Source: Punica granatum (lineage: Eukaryota > Streptophyta > Magnoliopsida > Myrtales > Lythraceae). From it: a stretch of DNA of 64,000 nt. This document shows positions 10,526 to 22,607 of this stretch, piece after piece. The DNA lies in NCBI RefSeq assembly GCF_007655135.1, contig NC_045130.1, forward strand, positions 25,735,363 through 25,799,362. Reading direction: 5' to 3'. Numbering within the stretch: the first letter of the stretch is position 1; the number at the start of each line of letters is the position of its first letter. Position numbers and translations under genes: made by a program. Under the pieces are notes generated by a model. That model was not told the DNA's origin. It saw only the letters and a program-made list of their open reading frames with translations, and did not search any database.

Positions 10526-10930
10526 TAGAATGGAGGAGTTAACATTACTTGCACATCTTGGGGAGAGCTCGGAGCAGTAAACTCCTGGGCGACAATTCTT
10601 TCACTCTGCAGCAGGTGTGGCCCTTTATCCGAAAAGTAGCTCATGGAAGAATAATGGGGATTCCTGACTTATCACAGAAAGTAATTGACAATCAAAAGTA
10701 CGTGGCACACATCTTTGCATATTGACTTAGAGATTACTGATTCTATATTTAATGAGATTATTTATGTCTATTTTCTTTTATTATATTAAATATTGGTCAC
10801 CTTTATAACCGAAAAAAAAAAAGAGAAAGTGATTGACATATTGGGGTATTGGAGTTCAATTTGCTCTATTATGGGAGTGCCTAGAATATAGAGTTTCCTT
10901 GAGAGTGCACTTTTACGGATGTTTCGAAAA
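10526..10930 (+). pseudogene. LINE-like coding relic, copy 1 (SINE-interrupted)
   Basis: Joining the two sides of the SINE at 10691-10825 gives a short readable stretch with WPFIRK, HGRIMGIPDLS and then VIDILGYWSSIC, ending SALLR. The layout resembles the cysteine/VW region near the 3' end of plant LINE polyproteins, but this is a weak resemblance. Stops and frame breaks are present. A UTR-like tail with caataaagagcgcc lies about 600 bases further on in each module. Not a functional gene. Confidence 0.3.
10691..10825 (+). mobile_element. SINE-1 insertion, copy 1
   Basis: Flanked by target-site duplications AAAGTAATTGACA (10678-10690) and AAAGTGATTGACA (10826-10838). It begins with a tRNA-like segment (cgtggcacac...) and ends in a poly-A-rich tail before the second duplication. 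Orthologous insertions with the same flanks are in modules Q2 and Q3. Confidence 0.7.
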
Positions 10931-10994
10931 AAAAATGTATTTTTGCTATTTATTAAGGTAAATTGTTATTTAACAAGAGTTTGATTGTATTTTC

Positions 10995-11175
10995 ATGGTG
11001 TGAATCCTGGTATTCAGAAGCCTAATTGGGTTCCGACTAATCCAGTCGAGTCGAATCGATCCATTAAGAGATAAAGTTCTCATAGCGTGAATTTCTACAT
11101 TTACAAGAATTCGAACCGGAGATTTTGCTTAAGCGGAATAAATTCCGAACTGCTTGAACCAACTCATGTTGATAG
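10995..11175 (-). mobile_element. SINE-2 family member, copy in Q1
   Basis: Read on the minus strand it starts gttggttcaagcagttcgg (pol III A-box-like) and contains ccggttcgaattcttg (B-box-like), then a conserved body ending with a cgactggattagtcgg block. The same element occurs at 15345, 21388, 23418 (plus) and 46131 (plus). Confidence 0.6.
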
Positions 11176-11980
11176 TCTTTTCATATTTAAAATAATAAAT
11201 TTATTGCAAAATAGCGAGTTTCTTATTATTTAACAAATATCTTATTTTCAAAAATAATAAAACTTTCTTATTAAATAATAAGTGTCTTGCTATGTAATAA
11301 ATTTCTTATTATTTCGTCACCGACAATCACCCAACAACTTATGAAGTGGCAATCTCTGATTGGCCTATACAAAATCCTTCTTCTAAGGAGGCACCAAACA
11401 TAAGCTTATCTTGTTATGTATATTAGCTTGATCTGTTGTATTTGGTTATGTCGCTTTGGGCTCCTTGCCTTGTAATATTGGGGACTGGTCCTCTATTTTG
11501 AGATGGTTGTATTTTGGTAATTTGTTCAATAAAGAGCGCCGCAAGATTTCACAAAAAAAAATGTATGTAATATTTACTCTCCCAATAATTAAAAAGTATG
11601 GAGAAAATTTCAAGTGACAAGAATTAGCAAAGTATAGATAGATAGATAGTTTTCTTTTTTTAAAAGAAAACTTTTATATCTATTCACAATTTTCTATATA
11701 ATAGTTAATTTATCATTATTTCATTAAAATAAAATAATTAAAAAATATGGAGAAAATTTGAAGTGACGAGAATTAGCCTATAGAAGATAGATAGATAGAT
11801 CGATAGATATAGATCTCATGCTAATTTTCTTCCACTCTGTATAATTGATTGATTGATGAAGAAGTGACAGAAAATACGTTTCACGGTAGATATTTACATA
11901 GCGTGCAAGGCTGGACAAACAAGTAATAAAAGTCTAAACCCAGCAAAACAGTTCAAAGGGATAAATGAATAAGTATTTTT

Positions 11981-12096
11981 CTAATATGACTTCGTGTCAT
12001 CGCTTTTTTCTTTACCGCTGGATGTGTATAGGTCACGCGACCCACTACACCAACGACATGGAGACTCCGATCTCGATGACATGAAGTCATATTAAA
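11981..12096. mobile_element. 120-bp MITE (family M1), copy 1
   Basis: Terminal inverted repeats of ~20 bases: taatatgacttcgtgtcatc on the left and gatgacatgaagtcatatta on the right, enclosing a GC-richer centre. Other copies lie at 16351-16470, 22362-22481 and, diverged, inside intron 2 of the PP2-A gene (34300-34421). Confidence 0.7.
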
Positions 12097-12225
12097 GTTT
12101 CCTAATAAATAAAAGAGTTTCTCTTATGTACCATGTTGCATGGAATAGAAATACAAAAAACAAAAGGAAGCCGTTATAGTAATTTTCTAATTGCCCCGAA
12201 AAGATGAAAATTTTAGATTAGATCA

Positions 12226-12488
12226 TTTATAAAAGGGTTTTTAACGCCATGTATCAAATGGTTTGCCCATTTTCTCAAATTTATACCATCATTTAAAAAT
12301 TACCGAAAAATTTCATGATTTGTATACTGTTTGAAATCTATCACGGCGTCAAATTTTTCTTCAATTTTTAAAAGCAATTCCAACATGGCTCTGTTTATAT
12401 TTAACGAGGCTTTTACATGGATAATTGACACATCAGCAACATCCTTAAAAACTGACGAAAAAGTTGATGGCATGATAGATCTAGAATA
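12226..12488. mobile_element. Foldback MITE (family M2), truncated copy
   Basis: Has the left arm (tataaaagggtttttaacgcc, then catttaaaaattaccgaaaa) and the internal segment with tcaatttttaa and gacacatcagcaacat. The right arm is lost at about 12488, where module Q2 begins. Intact copies are at 16601-16962 and 22608-22978. A 64-codon minus-strand frame here is an artefact of the repeat. Confidence 0.65.
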
Positions 12489-14845
12489 AGCCACATTAAT
12501 ACTTGAAATTTATAGAATTGAATAAGCCACATTAATACTTGAAATTTATAGGGGTCCATTTTTAATTCTTCAAATTGATAAATGTTATTTCATTCAACGA
12601 TTGGAGGCAACAATGTGCGCGGATTTAAATAAACGAAAACGAAATTTATTATTTACTTAAAATTGAAATTAAAAGATTTTGAATGCAAATCATGTTATTC
12701 GAGTCTAATCATGTCTCTTTACTTATTCTTTTCTCTTCAATTAGATTAATGGATGTACATGTAATAAAAGATAAATAGAATTTATTTTAATTAAGAAAAA
12801 TATATTAAAAAAAACTTTTATGTTTTCGATATTTCTAGAAATAAAAAGTTTGCACATAGTGCTTATAAGACGTCTTTTTTTGCAAACCCTCAACTCGTAA
12901 TTAGTTATCTCTTAGCCTACTTGAAAAATTAAATTTCTAATAAAAAGATTCGTGCATCCCTCCATTTCTCAAACTAATTCGTTGAATTAGATGCTTTATA
13001 TTCTCACATTCAAGGATACTTTGAATACATGTTACAATTCATCGATTGTCTATATTCAACTCATATTTGTATAATAAAGTTCATTGTATTTTATTGAAGT
13101 ACGTTATAAATGCTTTGTCTTCCTAACATACCATGCCTATTAAAACCTATGCTCGGATAACGCAACATCACTCATTCAAGAACTCGAAATTCTCTCTTTT
13201 TGAAATGAAATATTTAGTCATTTTTTTCTACATAAATATATATATTTTTTACAAAATTTAGTGCATATATTTGGAGTTTGTGGATGATGTGAACCGGTTT
13301 GCTCGGTTATGGTGAGATCATTTCTGCTTATGGTAATATCTTCCGGAATATTTGCATATATTGATAGCCTATGGATGGTGTAAACCATGCTGCTCAGTAC
13401 ATCGTCATGAGATCATACAATATATTGCACATAATACTATGATTGAGTAGGGTATATTCGTTCATAATATCATGATTGTCAAACTAACAATTTTCTTCCT
13501 TTTGCTCCCAAAAGGATTTCTATATAAATGATAGGTTGGAGTGTTTATAATTCAACATATATATATATATATAGGCAACTTTACGAATTAATTAGTTATC
13601 ATAAAAAAGAAATTATACTTGTAGTTCCAAGAATCCAGCGCAACGTGCGGATTCCACCTAGCTCGTGCATATGATATGTGGCTTTTCGAAAACCATCAAC
13701 TCGCGGATAATCGCCTCTTGAATAGCTCGAAAAATTTAATAAGATTCACATATTTACCTATTTTTATCCTCTCTTTCTCATTGGTTAAATGAAATGAATT
13801 CTATTTTTTATTAATTGGACTAAAGTCATCGAATTATGTCTCATTAATCAAAATTATTTTTACACAATAAGGTGCTTTTTTTGAAAAATGATAAAATATT
13901 AACCATGAACTTCAAAAGGCATCTGCAGATATTTTTTAAAAAAAATTCTTCGGACACTATAATTTTTTTCATTCTAAAATTCCTATGAGAAGTGTTATTC
14001 TTTACAAATTAATCATATAGAGTTAAGTTTGTCGACCAGCACTCCTTCTCTTAAAATTTCTCCATCCTTCCCGGCCCAATTCACCTAACCCGTCCTCTCC
14101 AAATACATACTTATATATATTTTGGTGTCTATATATATAATGTTTATGCATTTTTCTAAAATCATTGACATTTTTATAACTTTTGAGAATATAAAATTAA
14201 CCTCATATTCATGCCATAATTCCCGTGCAATGCACGTCATATAATAATACTTGACCAAGACTTAATTTGATTATTTTCTTAGTCAATACTGGCGTTTTCT
14301 AAGCATTGATAAGATGGGATGCCACATTCATATAATAATATTTGACCAAGACTTAAATTTAATTATCTTGTAAGTCAATACTTACGTTTTCTCTCGTCTA
14401 ATTAGCAATTTGGAGGATATTTATTTTTTCTCAAGCTTGAGTATGACTAAGTCTAGCCCTTAAATTGGAGAATTATAAATCAGGAGCAATTACGTCATTA
14501 CTGATTAAATATTATCTTAATCGCTCACACCCCTCCCATTCAATAGTACTTGTTGATAAAGAATTATTATATTTTGCCTAATCTCTATCCTAATCTCTAT
14601 TTTATCACCATCAATCATGAGATAAGTATTTCAAAATCCTTATATGATACTTATTATGCCTACAAAATGCAGCCTTGATAATGTCTAGCTTGTTCGTGTA
14701 TATAAATTAGGATCAGGCCCGCACGTTGCGCAAGTGTATGCTTTATCGAGAAATTATTTCATTTATCAACAAAACTTGTTCTTTTAAAAAAAAACCAATA
14801 TGTAATGAAGGTTATTCAAAGGCTCAACATTGCAAATTAGAACGG

Positions 14846-15270
14846 AGGAGTTAACACTACTTGCACATTTTGTGGAGAGCTCGGAGCAGTAAACTCCTAG
14901 GAGGCAATTCTTTCACTCCGCAGCAGGTGTGGCCCTTTATCCGGAAAGTAGTTCATGGAAGAATAATGGGGATTCCTGAATTATCACATAAAGTCATTGA
15001 CAATCAAAAGAGAACGTGGTACAGTGGCGCACGTCCTCGCATATTAATTTAGAGGTTATAAGTTCGATACTTAGTAGAACTATTCATGTCCATTTATTAG
15101 TTATTTAAAATTTCTCTTTTGTTATACTTGACATTGATCACCTTTATAACAAAAAAAAAAGAAAAGAAAAAGCGATTGACATATTCGGCTATTGGAGTTC
15201 AATTTGCTATTTTATGGGAGTGCCTAGGATACAGAGTCTCCTTGAGAGTGCACTTTTAAGGAGGTTTTGA
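14846..15270 (+). pseudogene. LINE-like coding relic, copy 2 (SINE-interrupted)
   Basis: Same content as the copy at 10526. It has the longest readable left half of the three, 63 codons from 14861 including QQVWPFIRKVVHGRIMGIPE. It is interrupted by SINE-1 at 15003-15168 and continues as DILGYWSSICYF on the other side. It is degenerate, and its family is a tentative inference. Confidence 0.3.
15003..15168 (+). mobile_element. SINE-1 insertion, copy 2
   Basis: Flanked by AAAGTCATTGACA (14990-15002) and AAAGCGATTGACA (15169-15181). Pol III box-like motifs are gtggtacagtggcgcacgt and ttataagttcgatac, and a poly-A-rich tail precedes the second duplication. Confidence 0.7.
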
Positions 15271-15344
15271 AAAAAAAAATGTTTTTTGCTATTTATTAAG
15301 GCAAATTATTATTTAACAAGAGTCTTATTGTATTTTCATAGTGT

Positions 15345-15523
15345 GAATCTTGGTATCTAGAAGGCCAATTGAGCCCCGACTAATCCAGTCAAGCTAAATC
15401 GGTCCATTAAGGGGTAAAGTTCTCATAGCGTGGATTTCTACATTTTACAAGGACTCGAATCGGAGACTTTGATTAAGCGGAATAAGTTCCGAACCGCTTG
15501 AACCAACCTATGTTGATAGCCTT
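15345..15523 (-). mobile_element. SINE-2 family member, copy in Q2
   Basis: Same element as at 10995-11175, in the same position of the module and in reverse orientation. On the minus strand it reads ttggttcaagcggttcgg near its start and carries the B-box-like tccgattcgagtcc. Confidence 0.6.
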
Positions 15524-16350
15524 GTCATACTTAAAATAATAAATTTCTTGCAAAATTGCGAGTTTCTTCTTATTATTTAACAAATATATTATTATATTAA
15601 AAAATAATAAAAGTTTCTTATTAAATAATAAGTGTCTTGCTATATAATAAGTTTGTTATTATTTCGTTATCAGCAATCACTTGGCAACTTGCGACGTGGC
15701 AGTCTCTGATTGGCCTATGCAAAATCCTTCTTTTAAGGAGGCACCGAACATAAGCTTATATTGTTATGTATACTAGCTTGATGTATTATATTTGGTTTTG
15801 CTGCTTTGGGCTCCTTGCCTTGTAATATTGGGGACTGGTCCTCTATTTTGAGATGGTTGTATTTTGGTCATTTGGTCAATAAAGAGCGCCGCTAGTTTTC
15901 ACAAAAAAAGAAAAAAGAAAAAAGAGAAAAAGTATGTAATATTTACTCTCCCAATAATTAAAAAATATGAAGAAAACTTGAAGTGACAAGAATTAGCAAA
16001 GTATAGATAGATAGATAGTTTTTTTTTAAGAATATTTTTTATATCTATTCACAATTTTTAATATAATAGTTAATTATCATTATTTCATTAAAATAAAATA
16101 ATTAAAAAATATGGAGAAAATTTGAAGTGACGAGAATTAGCCTATAGAAGATTAGATAGATAGATAGATAGATAGCTATAGATCTCATGTTAATTTTCTT
16201 CCACTCTGTATAATTGAATTATTGATGAAGAAGTGACAGAAAATACGTTTCACGGTAGCTATGTACATTGCGTGCAAGGAAGGACAAACAAGTAATAAAA
16301 GTCTAAACCCTGCAAAACAGTTCAAAGGGATTAATGAATCAGTATTTTGC

Positions 16351-16470
16351 CAATATGAGTTCGTGTCATTGCTTTTCTCCCCACCGCTGGATGTGCATTG
16401 GTCCCGCGACCCACTGCACCATCCAATGGCGTGGAGACTCCACATCTCGATGACACGAAATTATATTAAA
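16351..16470. mobile_element. 120-bp MITE (family M1), copy 2
   Basis: Inverted ends aatatgagttcgtgtcat and gatgacacgaaattatatt around a GC-richer centre (gtgcattggtcccgcgaccc). Confidence 0.7.
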
Positions 16471-16600
16471 ATTTTCCAATAAATAAAAGAGTTTCTCTTA
16501 TGTACCATGTTGCATGGAATAGAAATACAGAAAACAAAAGGAAACCATTATAGTCATTTTCTAATTTCCCCGAAAAGATGAAAAATTTAGATTAGATCAT

Positions 16601-16962
16601 TTATAAGAGGAGTTTTAACGCCATGTATCCTATGGTTTGTCCATTTTCTCAAATCTATACTATAATTTGTAAATTACCCAAAAATCCCACGATTTGCAGT
16701 TGTTTCAAATCTATTCCCGCATCATATTTTTCGTCAATTTTTAATAGCGTTGCCGATGTGGCTCGTTTTATATTTAACAAGGCTTCTGCATGGATAATTG
16801 ACACATCAGCAACATTGTTAAAAATTGACGGAAAAATTGATGTCGGAATAGATCTAGAATAACATGCAAACAATTAACATTTTTGGGTAATTTTTAAACT
16901 ATGGGATCAATTTGATAAAATGGACAAACCATGGATTATATGGCAATAAAACCCCTTTATAG
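16601..16962. mobile_element. Foldback MITE (family M2), complete copy
   Basis: About 85-base inverted arms. The left arm starts ttataagaggagttttaacg; the right arm ends ttatatggcaataaaacccc. Each arm contains a variant of ccatggtttgtccattttct and, near its inner end, aaattacccaaaaat or its complement. The internal part has no gene; 72- and 79-codon frames on opposite strands are both repeat artefacts. Confidence 0.75.
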
Positions 16963-17295
16963 AAGTCCAAATTGTAATTCAAAAAACGAAAATTATATTG
17001 TTATATTACTAAGTTTGCATTTGATTTCGGAGTAGAATTATTACTCTACTCCACGGGATGAAGACAAAATAGTTGGAGAAATTGATCATTAAAAAAATTA
17101 ATTGTAATAATTGTTCAAAAAAGTCTGTGAGATAATCTATTATAAAATTGGAGAAAAAGAAAAAAGAAATGAATAGTTAAGAGATCTATTATTAAAAAAA
17201 ATAGTTATAATAATGATTAAGAAAAAGTATTTAAGACCAACGCGTGATTCGATTTTTGTTTATCTTAAGTAAGGTATCGAATTCGAGTATTCACA
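16963..17295. repeat. Spacer with MITE-like dispersed repeat
   Basis: Follows the M2 element in both Q2 and Q3. From about 17022 it contains the dispersed AT-rich family with border tttgatttcggagtagaat and the ctactccac motif. The right border is lost where P3 begins. Confidence 0.5.
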
Positions 17296-18592
17296 TGTAT
17301 TAAATTGCCCGCAAATGTCGATGAAATTATAACCTATGCCACTGTGAGTAGTTAGGAGGATTTAGCAAAACTCTTGTATGGTCCAATTGATTGCATTATT
17401 GACCTTTCTGCAATTAAAGAGTTTTGCTCTTTACATCATGGAAATGGTTCGGAATTATCATGTCAAAACCCTTTGGGTCTTATAGAAGGGTTCAGAATTT
17501 TGCTTTAAAATCCATCCGAAGCCCATTAAGCTAAATTACTAAAATATGTTCATCCAAAAGAGCAAAAAAATGCTAAAATGTCATTTCTATTTATTACATT
17601 AACAAATAATTTATAAGCGTGTCTCTCTCTAACTGAATGTTATCAAATTAGCTCTTTTCTCTTCCAGGGAGAGGATTTTCCATGAAACTATTTAGGGAGT
17701 CGTAAATTTGTAACAATTGGTGTATATGAGTCTAGTTTGTCCGTCTGCCTGTCTCTCTCTCTCCCTCTCTATAATTGAATGTTATCAAATTAGTTCTTTT
17801 CTCTTCTGGGGTGTGAATTTTTCATGAAACTGTTTTGGGAGTCATGAATTTGTAATAATTGGTGTTTATAAGGGAATCGACTAGCTCACAGGGTTGCTTC
17901 TGATATTCAAAACCCCATGGCCTGCTTTTTTACGACCAGACCAAGAACTCGATGCCTTCGTTAACAAATGACCGGTGCTCCTTAGCTATAACGTTGTTTC
18001 CTATTTGTTAGGATAGTGATTGAAAGATTTTAGCTGTCCCTATTTGACCCGAAAGTGATCGATCGTGACCTGCTTTTTTATGACCAGACCAAGAACTCGA
18101 TGCCTTCGTTAACAATGACCATCGCTCCTTAGCTATAACGTCGTTTCCTATTTGTTAGGATACTGATTGAAAGATTCTAGTTGTCCCTATTTGACCCGAA
18201 AGCGATCGATCTAGCCATGATCACGTGCTTTACTAATAACAACAATCTACCCTAAATAGGGGCCCTCCAACTCAAGAAAAGGATTTGATCGTAGATAGAG
18301 ACCATCCGCCCATCCAGGCTAGTGATCGAAGACCTTACCAAGGCACATGGCATGGAGCCCAGATAGCATAGCTTTGTCCTCCCAGTAATCTTTTTATACT
18401 AGTGAGTCCCAATGCCCTATCAACAACGTACCCAACCTGAAAAGCAGTAGGTTTTTTCATTAAAAAAAATTGTATTTTGAAAAGTTACAAGTAAAAAATA
18501 TGTGATAGCATAACTATTCACATCAGCAACCATTAACTCTCTGTCACGGAAAGGACTAAAAGTGTCTAGCGGGCCAAACGTATACGATTGAA
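17296..18592. repeat. Segmental repeat module P, copy 2 (with internal duplication)
   Basis: Homologous to 7636-8824. It differs by an extra ~140-bp tandem copy of the block that begins cctgctttttta and ends with a gacccgaaag motif (17919-18059 and 18064-18200). No supported gene. Confidence 0.8.
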
Positions 18593-20884
18593 GAAGCCAC
18601 ATTAATACTTGAAATTTATAGGGGGTCCATTTTTAATTCTTCCAATTGATAAATGTCATTTCATTCGATGATTGGAGGCAGAAATGTGAGCGGATTTAAA
18701 TAAACCAAAAAAAAAATTATTATTTACTTAAAATTAAAATTAAAAGATTTTGAATGCAAATCTTGTTATTCGAGTCTAATCATGTCTCTTTACTTTTTCT
18801 ATTCTTCAATTAGATTAATGGATGTGCACGTAATAAAAGATAAATATAATTTATTTTAATTATGATAAATATAAAAATTTTAAAAAGACCTTTCCGTTTT
18901 CGATATTTGTAGAAATAAAAAAGTTTGCATATAGTGCTTATAAGATGTCTTCTTTTACAAACCCTCAACTCGTGATTAGTTGTCTCTTAACCTGCTCATA
19001 AAATTAAATTTCAAATAAAAAGATTTGTGCATCCCACCATTTCTCAAACTAATTCGTTGAATTAGATGCTTTATATTCTCACATTCATGGATACTTTGAA
19101 TACATGTTACTATTCATTGATTGTCTATATTCAACTCATATTTGTATAATAAAGTTCATTGTTTTTTTATTGAAGTACGTTATAAATGCTTTGTCTTCCT
19201 AACATACCATGCCTATTAAAACCTATGCTCGGATAACGCAACATCACTCATTCAAGAGCTCGAAATTCTCTCTTTTTGAAATGAAATATTTAGTCATATT
19301 TTTCTACATAAATATATATATTTTTTACAAAATTTAGTGCATCTATTTGGAGTTTGTGGATGACGTGAACCGGTTTGCTCGGTTATGGTGAGATCATTTC
19401 TGCTTATGGTAATATCTTCCGGAATATTTGCATATATTGATAGCCTATGGATGGTGTAAACCATGCTGCTCAGTACATTGTCATGAGATCATACAATATA
19501 TTGCACATAATACTATGATTGAGTAGGGTATATTCGTTCATAATATCATGATTGTCAGACTAACAATTTTCTTCCCTTTGCTCCCAAAACGATTTCTATA
19601 TAAATGATAGGTTGGAGTGTTTATAATTCAACATGTATATATATATAGGTAACTTTACGAATTAATTAGTTATCATAAAAAAAAATTATGCTTTTAGTTC
19701 CGAGTATCTAGCGCAACGCGCGGATTCCACCTAGCTCATGCATATGAGATGTGGTTTTTCGAAAACCATCAACTCTTGGATAATCACCTCTTGAATAGCT
19801 TGAAAAATTTAATAAGATTCATATATTTACCTATTTTAATCCTCTCTTCCTAATTGGTTAAATGAAATTAATCCTATTTTTTATTAATTGGACTAAAACC
19901 ATCGAATTATGTCTCATTAATCAAAATTATTTTTACACAATAAGGTGCTTTCTTGAAAATGATAAAATATTAACCAAGAACTTGAAAAGGCATCTAGAGA
20001 TATAAAAAAAAATATCTTCGGACACTATGATTAGTGATTCTTTACAAATTAATCATATAAAGTTAAGTTTGTCGACCAGCACTCTCTCCTAAAATTTCTC
20101 CATCCTTCCCGGCCCAATTCACCTACCCCTCCCTCTCCAAATACATACGTATATATATTTTGGTGTCTATATATATAATGTTTATGCATTTTTCCAAAAT
20201 TATTGATATTCTTATAACTTTTGAGAATATAAAGTTAACCACATATTCATGCCATAATTCCCGGGCAATGCAAGTCATATAATAATACTTGACCAAGACT
20301 TAATTTGATTATTTTCTGAGTCAATACTGGCGTTTTCTAAGCATTGATAAGATGAGATACCACATTCATATAATAATACTTGACCAAGACTTAAATTTAA
20401 TTATCTTGTTAGGCAATACTTACGTTTTCTCTCTTCCAATTTAGCAATTTGGGGGATATTATTTGTTTTTCTCAAGCTTGAATATGACTAAGTCTAGCCC
20501 TTAAATTGGAGAATTATAAATCAGGAGCAGTTACGTTATTACTGATAAAATATTATGTTAATCGCTCTCATCCCTGCCATTCAATAGTACTTGTTGGTAA
20601 ACAATTATATTTTGCCTAATCTCTATTTTATCACCATCAATCACGAGATAAGTATTTCATAATCCTTATATGATACTTATTATGCCTGCAAAATGCAGCC
20701 TTGATAATGTCTAGCTTGTTCGTGTATATAAATTAGGATCAGGCCCACACATTGCGCAAGTGTATGCTTTATCGAGAAATTATTTCATTTATCAACAAAA
20801 CTTGTTCTTTTAAAATATACATATATATATATATATATGTAATGAAGGTTATTCAAAGGCTCAACATTGCAAATTAGAATGGAG

Positions 20885-21320
20885 GAGTTAACACTACTTG
20901 CACATTTTGTGGCGAGCTCGGAGCAGTAAACTCCTAGGGGGCAATTCTTTCACCCCGCGGCAGGTGTGGCCCCGTATCCGGAAAGTAGTTCATGGAAGAA
21001 TAATGGGGATTCCTGACTTATCACAGAAAGTGATTGACAACTAAAAGAGAATGTGACACAGTGACGCACGTCTTCACATGTTGACTTAGAGATTATAGGT
21101 TCGATACTTAGTAGAATTACTCATATCCATTTATTAATTATTTAAAATTTCTCTTTTATTATACTAGAGATTTGTCATCTTTATAACCTCTATATATATA
21201 TATATATATATATAAAGTGATTGACATATTGGGGGATTGGAGTTCAATTTGCTCTGTTATGGGAGTGCCTAGGATACAGAGTTTCCTTAAGAGTGCTCTT
21301 TTACGGAGGTTTCAAAAAAA
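20885..21320 (+). pseudogene. LINE-like coding relic, copy 3 (SINE-interrupted)
   Basis: Same relic as at 10526 and 14846. The right half is the best preserved of the three (ILGDWSSICSVMGVPRI, then SALLRR). The SINE at 21040-21213 separates it from the left half (VHGRIMGIPDLSQKVID). Confidence 0.3.
21040..21213 (+). mobile_element. SINE-1 insertion, copy 3
   Basis: Flanked by two identical copies of AAAGTGATTGACA (21027-21039 and 21214-21226). The tail has become a TA repeat. The B-box-like ataggttcgatact is the best preserved of the three copies. Confidence 0.75.
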
Positions 21321-21387
21321 ATTTTTTTTGCTATTTATCAAGGCAAATTGCAATTTAACAAAAGTCTTGTTGTATTTTCATGGTGTG

Positions 21388-21563
21388 AATTCTTGTATCT
21401 AGAAGCCCAATTGAGTCCTGACTAATCTAGTCGAGCCGAATTGTCCCATTAAGGGGTAAAGTTCTCATTGCTTGAATTTTCTACATTCACAAAGACTCGA
21501 ACTCGAGACTTTGCTTAAGCAGAACAAGCGTTGAATTACTTGAACCAATTCACGTTAGTAGTC
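21388..21563 (-). mobile_element. SINE-2 family member, copy in Q3
   Basis: Reverse-oriented, in the same module position as the copies at 10995 and 15345; diverged by point changes. Confidence 0.55.
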
Positions 21564-22137
21564 TTGTCATATTTAAAATAATAAATTAATATTTAACTAA
21601 TATCTTAATAAAAGTTTCTTATTAAATAATAAGTGTCTTGCTATTTAATAAGTTTCTTATTATTTCGTCACCGACAATCACCCAACAACTTGAGATGTGG
21701 CAGTCTCTGATTGACCACTACAAAATCCTTCTTTAAAGGAGGCTGCGGACATAAGTTTATCTCGTTATGTATACTAGCTTGATCTGTTGTATTTGGTTCT
21801 GTCGCTTTGGGCTCCTTACCTGGTAATACTAGGGACTGGTCCTCTATTTGAGATGGTTGTACTTTGGTTTGGTCATGTGTTCAATAAAGAGCGCCGCTAG
21901 TTTTCACAAAAGAAAAAGTATGTAATATTTACTTTCCCAATAATTAAAAAATATGGAGAAAATTTGAAGTGACAAGATTAGTAAAGTATAGATAGATAGT
22001 TTTCTTATTTTTTTTAAGAATATTTTTAATATCAATTCACAATTTTTAATATAACAGTTAATTATCATTATTTCATTAAAATAAAATAATTTAAAAATAT
22101 GGAGAAAATTTGAAGTGACGAGAATTAGCCTATAGAA

Positions 22138-22146
22138 GATAGATAA

Positions 22147-22180
<34 letters not shown>

Positions 22181-22191
22181 CGATAGATATA
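22138..22191. repeat. (GATA)n microsatellite
   Basis: About 13 units of gata/gata variants. Shorter versions occur at the same module position in Q1 (11786-11816) and Q2 (16150-16181). Confidence 0.9.
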
Positions 22192-22361
22192 GATCTCATA
22201 TTAATTTTCTTCCACTCAGTATAATTGATTGATTGATGAAGAAGTGACAGAAAATACGTTTCATGGTAGATATGTACAAAGCGTGCAAGGAAGGACAAAC
22301 AAGTAATAAAAGTCTAAACCCAAGCAAAACAGTTTAAAGGGATTAATGAATAAGTATTTTG

Positions 22362-22481
22362 TTAATATGATTTCGTGTCATCGTTGTTCTCTCCATCACT
22401 GGATGTGCATGGGTCCCGTGACCCACTACAACATCCACCGGCAAGGAGATTCCGCATCACGATGACACGAAGTCATGTTAA
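22362..22481. mobile_element. 120-bp MITE (family M1), copy 3
   Basis: Inverted ends taatatgatttcgtgtcatc and gatgacacgaagtcatgtta. Confidence 0.7.
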
Positions 22482-22607
22482 AATTTCTCAATAAATAAAA
22501 GAGTTTCTCTTCCATGCCATGTGGAATATATATACAGAAAACAACAAGAAGCCATTATAGTAATTTTCTAATTGTCCCGAAAAGATGACAATTTTAGATT
22601 AGATAGT

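Larger units (their letters stand above)
8826..12488. repeat. Segmental repeat module Q, copy 1
   Basis: Runs from taagccacattaatacttg to a break inside a foldback MITE at about 12488. Its first ~90 bases are tandemly duplicated (about 8825-8912 and 8920-9005). Relative to copies 2 and 3 it lacks the ~700-bp block corresponding to 13603-14300. It carries the same LINE-like relic, SINE insertions and 120-bp MITE as the other copies, plus GATA microsatellites near 11637 and 11786. Confidence 0.85.
12488..16962. repeat. Segmental repeat module Q, copy 2
   Basis: Starts directly after the broken MITE with aagccacattaatacttg, the first ~34 bases being duplicated (12486-12515 and 12520-12549). It contains the ~700-bp block missing from Q1 (13603-14300), with a local duplication of a cttgaccaagacttaa block (about 14235-14298 and 14330-14394). 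Then follow the LINE-like relic, SINE-1, SINE-2, M1 and M2 elements. No intact gene. Confidence 0.85.

Noticed and set aside
12300..12494. Repeated 60-80-codon minus-strand frame (also at 16655 and 22665)
   Set aside because: The frame recurs only because it is part of the M2 MITE; the inverted arms and indels show it is not a protein under selection.
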